From positions 1-64,000 of the forward strand of contig JAEYAU010000022.1 of the NCBI GenBank assembly GCA_023404705.1: DNA of 64,000 nucleotides, read 5' to 3'. Both the position numbers and the translations under genes were made by a program. The notes under the pieces were generated by a model that had not been told where the DNA came from, ran no database searches, and saw nothing but the letters and a program-made list of their open reading frames with translations. Below, in pieces: positions 41,581 to 49,972 of the stretch; within the stretch, counting starts at the first letter, position 1; every line of letters begins with the position of its first letter. This DNA is from Pseudomonadota bacterium (GTDB lineage Bacteria; Pseudomonadota; Alphaproteobacteria; Rhizobiales; Xanthobacteraceae).

Positions 41581-42866
41581 CCACCGTCTTCCTGTTCGTC
41601 GCGCTGTTCGGGCTGCTCGCGCTCGGCATGCCGATCGCCATGGCGCTCGGGCTATCCTCGCTGCTGACCATCATCTTCTTCGAGCCCGACAGCCTCGCCT
41701 CGCTGTCGCTGAAATTCTTCCAGACCATGGAGCAGTTCACGCTGCTCGCCATCCCGTTCTTCATCCTGGCCGGCAATTTCCTCACCACCGGCGGGGTCGC
41801 GCGGCGCATGATCCATTTCGCGGTGTCCACGGTCGGGCACCTGCCGGGCGGACTCGCGATCGCCTCGGTGCTCGCCTGCATGCTGTTCGCGGCCGTGTCG
41901 GGATCCTCGCCCGCCACCGTGGTCGCGATCGGCTCGATCGTGATCGCCGGCATGGTGAAGGTCGGCTACACGCAGGCCTTCGCGACCGGCGTGATCGTCA
42001 ATGCGGGCACGCTCGGCATCCTGATCCCGCCCTCGATCGTCATGGTGGTCTATGGCGCGGTGACCGAGACTTCGGTCGGCCGCCTGTTCATGGCTGGCGT
42101 CATTCCGGGCATCCTGCTCGGCACCTGCCTGATGATCGCGATCTATGTCGCGGCGCGGATGAGGAACCTGCCGCGCCAGCCGAAAGCGTCCTGGGGCGAG
42201 CGCCTCACGTCGTTCCGCGACGCCATGTGGGGCCTGCTGCTGATCATCATCGTCATGGGCGGCATCTATGGGGGCGTGTTCACGCCGACCGAGGCCGCGG
42301 CGGTGTCGGCGGTCTATGCCTTCATCTGTGCGGTGTTCATCTATCGCGACCTGAAGCTTGCCGACGTGCCGCGCGTGCTCACCGACTCGGGGCGCGTCAC
42401 CGTGATGCTGATGTTCATCATCGGCAACGCCTTCCTGTTCGGCCACGTGCTCACCACGGCGCAGATCCCGCAGGACATCGCGCGGTTGATCACGGCCGCC
42501 AACCTGCAGCCCTGGCAGTTCCTGCTGATCGTGAACATCATCCTGCTGATCGCCGGCAACTTCATGGAGCCGACCGCGATCATCCTGATCACGGCGCCGA
42601 TCTTCTTCCCGACCGCCGTCCAGCTGGGTATCGACCCGGTGCATCTCGGGATCATCTACGTCGTCAACATGGAGATCGGCATGGTGACGCCGCCGGTCGG
42701 CCTCAACCTGTTCGTGGCCTCGGGGATCACCGGCATGCCGCTGCTCGAGGTGGTGCGCGCCTCGGTCGGCTGGCTCATGATCCTCCTCGGCTTCCTGGTG
42801 GTCGTCACCTACATCCCGGAGATATCGCTGATCCTGCCGAATGCCCTGTTCGGCAAGTCGGGGTAG
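41577..42866 (+). CDS. dctM: TRAP transporter large permease DctM
   Basis: This 429-residue inner-membrane permease has about 12 helices and carries out Na+-driven import with DctPQ. Motifs typical of DctM are LLAIPFFILAGNFLTTGGVA (near 57-76), FAAVSGSSPATVVAIGSI, GILIPPSIVMVVYGAVTETS, and GMVTPPVGLNLFVASGI near the end. It overlaps dctQ by 4 bases and ends the operon. No regulator gene is adjacent, so the transported acid is unassigned. Confidence 0.96.
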   Translation: MTTVFLFVALFGLLALGMPIAMALGLSSLLTIIFFEPDSLASLSLKFFQTMEQFTLLAIPFFILAGNFLTTGGVARRMIHFAVSTVGHLPGGLAIASVLACMLFAAVSGSSPATVVAIGSIVIAGMVKVGYTQAFATGVIVNAGTLGILIPPSIVMVVYGAVTETSVGRLFMAGVIPGILLGTCLMIAIYVAARMRNLPRQPKASWGERLTSFRDAMWGLLLIIIVMGGIYGGVFTPTEAAAVSAVYAFICAVFIYRDLKLADVPRVLTDSGRVTVMLMFIIGNAFLFGHVLTTAQIPQDIARLITAANLQPWQFLLIVNIILLIAGNFMEPTAIILITAPIFFPTAVQLGIDPVHLGIIYVVNMEIGMVTPPVGLNLFVASGITGMPLLEVVRASVGWLMILLGFLVVVTYIPEISLILPNALFGKSG

Positions 42867-43038
42867 GCGGAATCGCCCCCAATGGCCTTGCGAGAGCGCC
42901 GTGGACGTTCCATCTAGGGCTCTGGACATCCGGAAGGCGCCTTGTTAGACCCTCGCCACCGCGCGGCCACGTGCGGGGCCAGGTCGGCGTCGCCCGATCC
43001 GGATTGATACGCAGGTCGGCAACAGCCGGGGTGCGTGC

Positions 43039-43114
<76 letters not shown>

Positions 43115-43213
43115 ATCTTCCCAATGACTTGGCGGAAGTTGGCGGAGACCCAGCAGGCCGCGTTTACGGCCCGGTTATGGTGCCGAACTGTTCGTTCAGC
43201 GAGCCCGGCGAGG

Positions 43214-44119
43214 CTAAACCGGGTCCCAGCTGAAAACGTCAGCGCTCCGATCGAGAGGATAGAACGAAGGTCGAAGCGCCGGCATGCCGTGCTCGGCAAT
43301 CGACTGAGGCGTCCAACCCTCCGCGCGGTGGATGGAGCGGAGCGGGCGATGCTGGCTCATGAGGAAGATCTCGTTCCCGCGCACCGCAAAGATCTGGCCC
43401 GTGACTCCCTCGCTCTGGTCGCTTGCGAGGTAAGATGCCAGCGGCGCGATCTGCGCGGGCTTCAGCCGCTTCAACCGTTCGACACGCGCGGCTTGCTCGG
43501 CCGTCCCGCCCGGAATCTCGCCGATCATGCGGCTCCATGCGAACGGCGAGATGCAGTTGGAGCGGACATTGAAGCGCGCCATGTCCAGCGCGATCGTCTT
43601 CGACAGGCCGACGATTCCGAGCTTGGCGGCCGCGTAGTTCGCTTGTCCCACATTGCCGACGAGACCGGAGGTCGACGTCATGTGAACGAAGCTGCCGCCG
43701 TTCTGGTCGCGGAAATGGGGCGCGGCGGCGCGGCTCACGTGGAATGAGCCGTTCAGGTGGACATTGATCACCGAGGACCAGTCCTCGGGCGTCATCTTGT
43801 GGAAGATGCGGTCGCGCAGAATGCCGGCATTGTTCACGACGCAGTCGATGCGGCCGAACGCGGTGATCGCAGCGTCGACCATGCGCTGCGCACCCGTCCA
43901 TTCGGCGACGCTGTCCGCGTTCGCAATCGCTTGGCCGCCAGCCGCCTCGATTTCGGCCACCACCTCGGTTGCGGGCGTCCGATCAGCGCCTTCGCCCGTG
44001 ACTTCCGCGCCCACATCGTTCACCATGACGCGCGCTCCGGCGGCCGCCATCATGAGCGCGATCTCGCGGCCGATGCCGCGTCCCGCACCGGTGACGAGGG
44101 CGACTTTTCCACTCAGCAC
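43214..44119 (-). CDS. SDR family 3-hydroxyacyl-CoA dehydrogenase-like protein
   Basis: This 301-residue short-chain dehydrogenase has GAGRGIGRE (near 11-19), NNAG in CVVNNAGILRD, and the catalytic Tyr/Lys in NYAAAKLGIVGLSK. The long loop after VNDVGAEV and the sequence DWSSVINVHLNGSFHVSRAA resemble the hydroxyacyl-CoA dehydrogenase domain of multifunctional (MFE-2-type) enzymes. It starts with GTG after GGAGAG, 15 bases downstream of livF, and is the last gene of the LacI-transporter operon. It probably oxidises the 3-hydroxyacyl-CoA made by the hydratase at 53922; that is inference from context. Confidence 0.85.
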   Translation of the reverse strand: MLSGKVALVTGAGRGIGREIALMMAAAGARVMVNDVGAEVTGEGADRTPATEVVAEIEAAGGQAIANADSVAEWTGAQRMVDAAITAFGRIDCVVNNAGILRDRIFHKMTPEDWSSVINVHLNGSFHVSRAAAPHFRDQNGGSFVHMTSTSGLVGNVGQANYAAAKLGIVGLSKTIALDMARFNVRSNCISPFAWSRMIGEIPGGTAEQAARVERLKRLKPAQIAPLASYLASDQSEGVTGQIFAVRGNEIFLMSQHRPLRSIHRAEGWTPQSIAEHGMPALRPSFYPLDRSADVFSWDPV

Positions 44120-44134
44120 GGCTTCTCTCCGCTT

Positions 44135-44845
44135 TCAGAACAGCTCGATCAGCGCGGCATTGTCCGACAGCTCGCCGGGCAGGGCGGTGCGGATGATCGA
44201 GCCCGATTTCATGGCGATGACGCGGTCCGAGATCCGGAACGCCGCCTTCACGTTCTGCTCCACGAGCAGGATCGAGAGGCCGAGCTCCTGCTGCAGCTGG
44301 CGGATCGGCCCGAGCAGATCGTCGAACAGCTTGGGCGCCAGCCCGATCGAGGGCTCGTCCATCAGGAGGCAGCGCGGCCGGTTGAGCAGCGCGCGCCCGA
44401 TCGACACCATCTGCTGCTGGCCCCCCGACAGGTTGCCGGCGCGGCGGTTGTAGAACTCTTTGAGCGCCGGCAGCAGGCCGAGCACCCAGTCGAGCCGCTC
44501 GCTGCGCGCGGCCGGCGGCACGTCCGCGGCCCACATGCCCATGGCCAGGATCTCCGCGACCGTGAGGTTCGGAAACACACCGCGACCCTCGGGCACGAGC
44601 GATACGCCGGCGCGCGAGATGCTCTTCGGCTCAGGCCGCGGCACCGGCGTGCCGTCGAGCAGAATGCGGCCGGATTGATGCGTCACCAGTCCGAACAGCG
44701 CCTTGAGCAGGGTCGACTTGCCGGCGCCGTTGTGGCCGATCAGGCACAGCACCTCGTTCGGGCGCAGCTCGAAGTCGATGCCGTTCAGCACTGGTTTGCC
44801 CCCGTAGCCGGCGAACAGGCCTTCGGTCTTGAAGACAGGCGTCAT
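44135..44845 (-). CDS. livF: Branched-chain-type ABC transporter ATP-binding protein LivF
   Basis: This 236-residue ATPase of the HAAT family has Walker A GHNGAGKST (near 34-42), signature LSGGQQQMVSIGRALLNRP (near 134-152) and Walker B CLLMDEPSIGLAPKLFDDLL (near 154-173). The phrase SLVPEGRGVFPNLTVAEIL is the standard LivF mark. It overlaps livG by 4 bases. The second ATPase of the permease pair in module 1. Confidence 0.94.
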   Translation of the reverse strand: MTPVFKTEGLFAGYGGKPVLNGIDFELRPNEVLCLIGHNGAGKSTLLKALFGLVTHQSGRILLDGTPVPRPEPKSISRAGVSLVPEGRGVFPNLTVAEILAMGMWAADVPPAARSERLDWVLGLLPALKEFYNRRAGNLSGGQQQMVSIGRALLNRPRCLLMDEPSIGLAPKLFDDLLGPIRQLQQELGLSILLVEQNVKAAFRISDRVIAMKSGSIIRTALPGELSDNAALIELF

Positions 44846-45594
44846 GCCGCCCGTTCTCCGAAATAGATCGACGACAGGTGAGGGTCATTGAGCACGGCCT
44901 GCGGCTCCCCGTCGGCCAGCAGCTTGCCTCGGTCGAGGAAGGCGATGCGATCCGACAAGGTCACCACGATGTCGAGATTGTGCTCGATCAGGCACACGGT
45001 GATCCCACGCGCGACGGAGCCGCGCAGCAGCGCGCAGAAGCGCTCGTAGGAGCCGCGGTCGAGCCCGGAGGCCGGCTCGTCGAGCAGCCACACCTCGGCA
45101 TCGGTCGCCATGATGCGTGCCAGACTGAGGAACTTGCGCTCCGCGTAGGCAAGGTCGATCGCGCGGATGTCGGCCTTGTCCGCCAAGCCCACGGCCTCGA
45201 GGATCTCGTCCACCCTTTCGCGCTGCGCCCGCCGCGTCGACGAGCCGCCCGGCTGCCAGAGCCAGGAGCTGCGCTCCATGACGGTCAGCACGTTCTCTTC
45301 GACCGTCATGTGCGTGAACAGCCGCAGGTCCTGGAACGAGCGCGCGATGCCGTTGCGGGCGATCATCCAGGACGGCTTGCCGAGGAGCGAGGCGCCGCGC
45401 CATTTGATGTTGCCGGCCGTGGGCGTGAGGTTGCCGGTGATCAGGTTGAACAGCGTGGTCTTGCCGGCGCCGTTCGGGCCGACCAGCGTCGTGACGATGC
45501 CGGCGCGCAAGTCGAGGTTAACGTCATCGACCGCGCGCAGGCCGCCGAAGCTGACCGAGAGACCGCGGATCTCGAGCAGGACCTCCTGGCTCAT
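44842..45594 (-). CDS. livG: Branched-chain-type ABC transporter ATP-binding protein LivG
   Basis: This 250-residue ATPase has Walker A GPNGAGKTTLFNLITG (near 38-53), the LivG-specific GIARSFQDLRLFTHMTVEENV (Q-loop), and Walker B EVWLLDEPASGLDRGSYERF. The signature motif is degenerate: AYAERKFLSLARIMATD stands where LSYGxQRxLExAR is usual, so LSGGQ-like residues are lost. It overlaps both livM and livF by 4 bases. Confidence 0.92.
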   Translation of the reverse strand: MSQEVLLEIRGLSVSFGGLRAVDDVNLDLRAGIVTTLVGPNGAGKTTLFNLITGNLTPTAGNIKWRGASLLGKPSWMIARNGIARSFQDLRLFTHMTVEENVLTVMERSSWLWQPGGSSTRRAQRERVDEILEAVGLADKADIRAIDLAYAERKFLSLARIMATDAEVWLLDEPASGLDRGSYERFCALLRGSVARGITVCLIEHNLDIVVTLSDRIAFLDRGKLLADGEPQAVLNDPHLSSIYFGERAA

Positions 45595-46511
45595 GCTTTC
45601 ACCGTCGAGGTCTCACGCCGTGCTTCGGTTGGCTCGCGTTTGAGCTTCAGCGAGCCGACCAGTCCGCCCGGATAGAAGATCATCAGCAGCACCAGCGCCA
45701 TTCCATAGATGATCTGCTGGATCGAGCCGATCTCGGTCGGCGGGAGGAACCAGAGATAGCTCAGCGCGGAAGGGAGCACGAGCAGCAGGACGGCGCCGAT
45801 GATCGGCCCGAGCAGCGTCCCGGCGCCGCCGATGATCACCATGGCCATGACCAGCACCGACGTATCGAGCGTGAAGCTCTCGACATTGATGAAGCTCAGA
45901 TAGAACGAATAGAGCGCCCCGCCTACCGCGGCGAGCGCCGAGGAGATGACGACCGACAGCGTCTTGATGAAGGCGACCTGCTTGCCGAAGGCGCCGGCCG
46001 CCGATTCGCTGTCGCGAATGGCCTTGAGATTGCGCCCGAAGGAGGAGCGGACCAGGACCGCGATGATCGCCAGCGTGATCGCGAGGCAGGTCAGCGACAG
46101 CGCCATCATCGCGGTGGTGCTGGCGATCGTGACGCCGAGGATGGTCGGCGGCGGGATGCCGACCATGCCGCCGATGCCGCCGGTCACGGATTTCCACTCG
46201 GTGAATACGGTCACGGCCAGGATCTGCAGGCCGAGCGAGGCGGCGACGAAATATTCGCCGCGTACGCGCAGTGCCGGCATCGCCAGCGCCAGCGAGACGA
46301 GCCCGGTCAGCGCCATAGCGACCGCGACGCAGACCAGGAAGTCGCTCGTGAAGTTCATCGCGACATAGGCGGCCGCATAGGCGCCGATGCCGAAGAAGGC
46401 CGCATGCGCCAGCGAGAAGATGCCCGCATAGCCGATCACGAAGTTCAACGTGACCGCGAGGATGACGTTGATGGCGACGAGCGTGGTCAGGTTGACGAGA
46501 TAAGCCAGCAT
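45591..46511 (-). CDS. livM: Branched-chain-type ABC transporter permease LivM
   Basis: This 306-residue permease has about 8-9 helices. Family landmarks are LNFVIGYAGIFSLAHAAFFG (near 24-43), GAYAAAYVAMN, and ALRVRGEYFVAASLGLQILA, followed by the ATPase contact loop KAIRDSESAAGAFGKQVAFI. The ATG at 46511 was chosen: the upstream extension is hydrophilic and out of family. It follows livH by 8 bases. Confidence 0.93.
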   Translation of the reverse strand: MLAYLVNLTTLVAINVILAVTLNFVIGYAGIFSLAHAAFFGIGAYAAAYVAMNFTSDFLVCVAVAMALTGLVSLALAMPALRVRGEYFVAASLGLQILAVTVFTEWKSVTGGIGGMVGIPPPTILGVTIASTTAMMALSLTCLAITLAIIAVLVRSSFGRNLKAIRDSESAAGAFGKQVAFIKTLSVVISSALAAVGGALYSFYLSFINVESFTLDTSVLVMAMVIIGGAGTLLGPIIGAVLLLVLPSALSYLWFLPPTEIGSIQQIIYGMALVLLMIFYPGGLVGSLKLKREPTEARRETSTVKA

Positions 46512-46519
46512 GCGCGCGC

Positions 46520-47404
46520 CTAGGTCTTGATCGCCGAGCCGAAGAAGCCCGCGGGCCGGAAGACGATGAACAGCAGCAGCACCACGAAGGTGATCGCCTC
46601 GCTCCACTGCGACTCCAGCCCGTAGAGCGCGAGGTTCTCCGCCATGCCGAGCAGCAGGCCGCCGCAGGCCGCGCCGACCAGGCTGCCGACCCCGCCGACA
46701 ATCGTCGCTGCGATGCTGATCAGCATGACATGCGCGCCTATCGCCGGATTGAGACCGGAGGTGGCGGCCGCGATAACCGCGCCCGGCACCACCAGCAGTG
46801 AGCCGAGCGCGAGCGCGAGGGTCGACAGGTTGCGCGGATTGAGGCCATAGGCGCGCACGAGGTCGCGATTCTCGCCGAGCGCGCGCAGCGCCATGCCGAC
46901 ATGCGTGCGGGTGAGGAACAGATGCAGCGCGAGAAAGCAGCCGATGCCGCAGATCACCGCGACGCCGGTAAGCGGGGAGACGAAGACGCCGCTCATCACC
47001 TCGACGCTGCGGCTCAGCGGGGTGCTGACGGAGACGAAGCCGCGGCCGAAGACGGTGCCGACGAGATTCTGGACGACGGTCGCAACGCCCAGCGAGGCGA
47101 CGAACACCGTGAAGAAGCTCCCCTCGTGGCGCTCGATCGGCGCATAGACGAGGCGGTCGATCAGGACGCCGAAGGCGAGCACCGCGACGGTGGCGCCGGC
47201 GAGCCCGACGAGCCAGTGCTGTCCGGTCTTCACGGTCAGCATGTAGAAGATGTAGCCCGCGATCGTGAAGGCCGCGCCGTGCGCCACGTGAAAGATCTTG
47301 GTCGATCCGAACACGAGCGAGAAGCCGACGGCGGTCAGCGCATAAATCGCGCCGACCTGCAGGCCGTTGATGAGGAGCTGGAGCAGCAGCATCGGGTCAG
47401 ACAC
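46520..47404 (-). CDS. livH: Branched-chain-type ABC transporter permease LivH
   Basis: This 294-residue permease has about 8 helices and the LivH landmarks GAIYALTAVGFSLVFGSTKI (near 18-37), HVAHGAAFTIAGY, the coupling loop VGMALRALGENRDLVRAYGL, and the C-terminal FIVFRPAGFFGSAIKT. The start is GTG; the nearest ATG frame stops at once. It lies 90 bases after the binding-protein gene in the LacI-led operon. Confidence 0.93.
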   Translation of the reverse strand: MSDPMLLLQLLINGLQVGAIYALTAVGFSLVFGSTKIFHVAHGAAFTIAGYIFYMLTVKTGQHWLVGLAGATVAVLAFGVLIDRLVYAPIERHEGSFFTVFVASLGVATVVQNLVGTVFGRGFVSVSTPLSRSVEVMSGVFVSPLTGVAVICGIGCFLALHLFLTRTHVGMALRALGENRDLVRAYGLNPRNLSTLALALGSLLVVPGAVIAAATSGLNPAIGAHVMLISIAATIVGGVGSLVGAACGGLLLGMAENLALYGLESQWSEAITFVVLLLFIVFRPAGFFGSAIKT

Positions 47405-47494
47405 ACATGCGGGGCTTTTGCGGCAAGAGCCGCCGACGCCGTCGGCGGCTCTTCGAGCAGAGTAGCGCTGGCGACGTCCGCGCCGGCCAATGGG

Positions 47495-48619
47495 TCACTC
47501 GACGACGGTGCTGCCGCCCTTGCCGTCGACCTCGTTGACCTGGATCGGCGAGACCACGGTGCCGTTCTTCTCGAAGGAGACCTTGCCGCCGGCGAACTGG
47601 AACTCCTTGGTCGCCAGCCGCTGCTTCAGCAGGTTCTCCCCGGTGATCGGCTGCTTGCTCTTCTCCAGGGCGCTCGCGAGCTGTGCAAACAGCAGCACCG
47701 AATTGTAGTAGTTGACCACGTAGGGGCTTGGCTCCTTCTTGTACTTCGCCTTGAAGTCCGTGATGAAGCGCTTGGTCACTGGATCGTCCGAGGCGAAGTT
47801 CACGCGCTGGGTCGTATAGAGCAGCCCCTTCGCTTCCGGCAGCTGCAGCACCGCCGGCAACCCCATGCCCGAATACCCCGCGAGTTGCTGGGTCACGCCG
47901 TTGTCGCGCAGCTGCTTGATGATCTGGCTCTGCTGCAGACCGTAGGACGCGATGTAAATGAGATCCGGATTCGCCTCGCGCACGCGCGCCGCGATGCTGG
48001 CGAACTGCTGCGCGGTCGGCGGGATGGAGTGCGCGGCGACGAGCTGCGCGCCGAGCGGCGGCAGGTCCTGCTCGAGGCCCTTCTTCATCGCCTCGCCGAG
48101 CGGATCGTCGACATAGATGAGAACGAATTTCTTGGCGCCCTTCTTCTTCGTCGCATAGGGCAGCATCGCCTTCAGCTCGAAGTCGGCGAGCGGGATGACG
48201 TTCCAGAAATAATCGCCGAGCGTCGCCAGATCCGGGCCGACGCCGCCGCCATTGATGGCCGGCACCTTCGCCCGCGTCGCGATCGGCGCGACCGCCTTCG
48301 ACACGCCCGTGAATGCGGAGAGGAAATAGGGCACTTGGTCGACATTGATCAGCTTGTTGGCGCCGATCACGCCGCGCTGCGGCGTCGCTTGGCTGTCCTC
48401 GTAGATGATCGAGAGCGTGCCCGAGAGCATCTTGTCGGCATTGACGTGCTCGACCGCGAGATTGGTGCCCTGCATGAACGTGTCACCGTAATCCGCGTTC
48501 GGCCCGCTGAGCGGAAACACCGCGCCGATCTTGATGTCGGCCGCAGCGGCCGCGTGTGCGCCGAGAAGGGCCGCGCCGAGCAGGAGGCCCCGTGCGATAA
48601 TGTTTGTCAGGCGTGGCAT
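47495..48619 (-). CDS. livK: Branched-chain-type ABC transporter substrate-binding protein (module 1)
   Basis: This 374-residue periplasmic binding protein of the Leu/Ile/Val-binding (type I) fold has a signal peptide about 1-27 (ending AHAAAA-AD). The mature start IKIGAVFPLSGPNADYGDTF and the EDSQATPQRGVIGANKLINV segment are standard. Binding-pocket residues differ from true LivK, so the ligand is probably not a branched-chain amino acid; the catabolic genes across the control region suggest an organic acid. Three TTCGAA motifs and a LacI-type operator lie in its upstream region. Confidence 0.92.
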   Translation of the reverse strand: MPRLTNIIARGLLLGAALLGAHAAAAADIKIGAVFPLSGPNADYGDTFMQGTNLAVEHVNADKMLSGTLSIIYEDSQATPQRGVIGANKLINVDQVPYFLSAFTGVSKAVAPIATRAKVPAINGGGVGPDLATLGDYFWNVIPLADFELKAMLPYATKKKGAKKFVLIYVDDPLGEAMKKGLEQDLPPLGAQLVAAHSIPPTAQQFASIAARVREANPDLIYIASYGLQQSQIIKQLRDNGVTQQLAGYSGMGLPAVLQLPEAKGLLYTTQRVNFASDDPVTKRFITDFKAKYKKEPSPYVVNYYNSVLLFAQLASALEKSKQPITGENLLKQRLATKEFQFAGGKVSFEKNGTVVSPIQVNEVDGKGGSTVVE

Positions 48620-48694
48620 GACATCTCCCTGGTTGCTGTCGCGGCAGCAGGCGCTCGATCGTGCCGGGCGCGTGCGTTCCCCCTATCGGACTGT

Positions 48695-48738
48695 CGTTCG
48701 AACTTCCTCGTTCGAACATTCGTTCGAAACCGTTTTCG
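48695..48738. promoter_or_regulatory. Control region of the livK operon with LacI-type half palindrome
   Basis: CGTTCGAAC occurs at 48695-48703 and 48709-48717, and CGTTCGAAA at 48721-48729. The last overlaps CGAAACCGTTTTCG (48725-48738), which differs by one base from the perfect palindrome CGAAAACGTTTTCG at 49909. Together these suggest repression by the LacI-type protein and perhaps a second factor that reads the TTCGAA repeats. Confidence 0.65.
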
Positions 48739-48802
48739 GAATTCGACCATCGAGCGCCGAGGGTGTCAAGCCGAAGCCCGTGCGCCAGCCTGAAGTTGCA
48801 TT

Positions 48803-49810
48803 TCAGGCGGCGCCGTCCGATGCGCGCACGATCAGTTGCGGCGTCCACACTTCCTGCAGCGATTTCGCCGGCGTGCCCTGCATCGCGGCGAGCAGCAGTT
48901 CGACGATGCGCTGGCCCGCGCGGCGGGTCTCGGCCGAGAAGGTGGTCAGCGGCGGATCGCAGTAGCGGCCGATCGGATCGTCGTCGCTGCCGATCACCGC
49001 CACGTCCTTGCCGGGGTGCTTGCCGGCCGCGCGCAGCGCGCGCATCACGCCGATCGCGGTGAGGTCGTGTGCGCACAGGACCGCGGTCGGGGCAGGCGAT
49101 GCGCGCATCACGTGCTGCAGGCCTCGCGCGCCGCCGTCCTCGGTGATGTCCTCCTCGGCATAGAGCTTCGGATCGAGCGCGAAGCCGCACTCGCGCATCG
49201 CGGCCTCGTAACCCTGACGCCGCAGATTGCCGAACATGTAATAGCTGGGCGAGTTCACCAGCGCGATGCGCCGGTGGCCGAGCGCGAACAGGCGCTTGAC
49301 GCCCTCGCGGCCCGCGGCCGCATAGTCGATGTCGACATAGGGAAAGGGCTTGCCGGTCTCGCTCCGGCCGAAGGTCGCGAAGGGGATGCGGCGCTTCTGC
49401 AGGTAGGCGATGCGCGGGTCCTCGCGCCGGGTGCGCGAGAAGATCATCGCATCCACATGCTGCTTCTCGACCACGCGTTTGAAGGTGTCGAGCTCGCTCT
49501 CCAAGCTGCGCGCCGTCGTGATGATCAGATGATAGCCGGTCTCGCGCAGCCCGTCGTCGATGCCCATCAGCATGTTTAGGAAGAAGGGGTGCGCGAAGCC
49601 GGTCTGCGGCGGCGAGAGCACGAACCCGATCGCGTCGCTGGATTTCTGCCGCAGGCGCCGGCCGAGCGGATTGGCCGAGTAACCGAGGCGGCGCGCCGAG
49701 CGCATGACGCGCTCGCGCGTCTCCTCGCTCACATCCGCATAGCCGTTCAAGGCCTTCGAGACCGTGCTGACCGAGAGGCCGATGCGCTGCGCGAATTCTT
49801 CGATCTTCAC
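48803..49810 (-). CDS. LacI family transcriptional regulator
   Basis: This 335-residue regulator has an N-terminal LacI helix-turn-helix (IEEFAQRIGLSVSTVSKALN near 3-22, then GYADVSEETRERVMRSARRLGY with the hinge NPLGRRLRQ). A periplasmic-binding-protein-like effector domain follows. It sits between the transporter operon (same strand) and the acyl-CoA degradation genes (opposite strand), with matching operator palindromes in both control regions, so it probably represses both until the substrate or a CoA derivative is present. Confidence 0.95.
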   Translation of the reverse strand: MKIEEFAQRIGLSVSTVSKALNGYADVSEETRERVMRSARRLGYSANPLGRRLRQKSSDAIGFVLSPPQTGFAHPFFLNMLMGIDDGLRETGYHLIITTARSLESELDTFKRVVEKQHVDAMIFSRTRREDPRIAYLQKRRIPFATFGRSETGKPFPYVDIDYAAAGREGVKRLFALGHRRIALVNSPSYYMFGNLRRQGYEAAMRECGFALDPKLYAEEDITEDGGARGLQHVMRASPAPTAVLCAHDLTAIGVMRALRAAGKHPGKDVAVIGSDDDPIGRYCDPPLTTFSAETRRAGQRIVELLLAAMQGTPAKSLQEVWTPQLIVRASDGAA

Positions 49811-49908
49811 GGACGCTGCCTCGAACGGGAGCCTGCAATCGGCGTCAACGCGCTATACAGGCACAGACGCAACCTTGACAATGGTGGGCGATGCGTTTTT
49901 GCTTCGCC

Positions 49909-49922
49909 CGAAAACGTTTTCG
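49909..49922. promoter_or_regulatory. LacI-type operator between regulator and acyl-CoA genes
   Basis: The perfect 14-bp palindrome CGAAAACGTTTTCG, with the CG centre typical of LacI/GalR operators, lies 51 bases before the acyl-CoA dehydrogenase ATG and about 100 bases before the lacI start. Confidence 0.75.
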
Positions 49923-49972
49923 GTTCTACCCTGCCGTGCTGCGCCGGGCGGCTTGCTGTTGGAGATAGCGGA

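Noticed and set aside
41652..42929. 425-codon minus-strand frame opposite dctM
   Set aside because: It is rich in Asp, His, Arg and Gln without motifs, a typical shadow of a membrane protein gene in GC-rich DNA.
46901..48793. 630-codon plus-strand frame opposite livH and livK
   Set aside because: Antisense to two family-consistent genes and to the lacI-operon leader; no motif.
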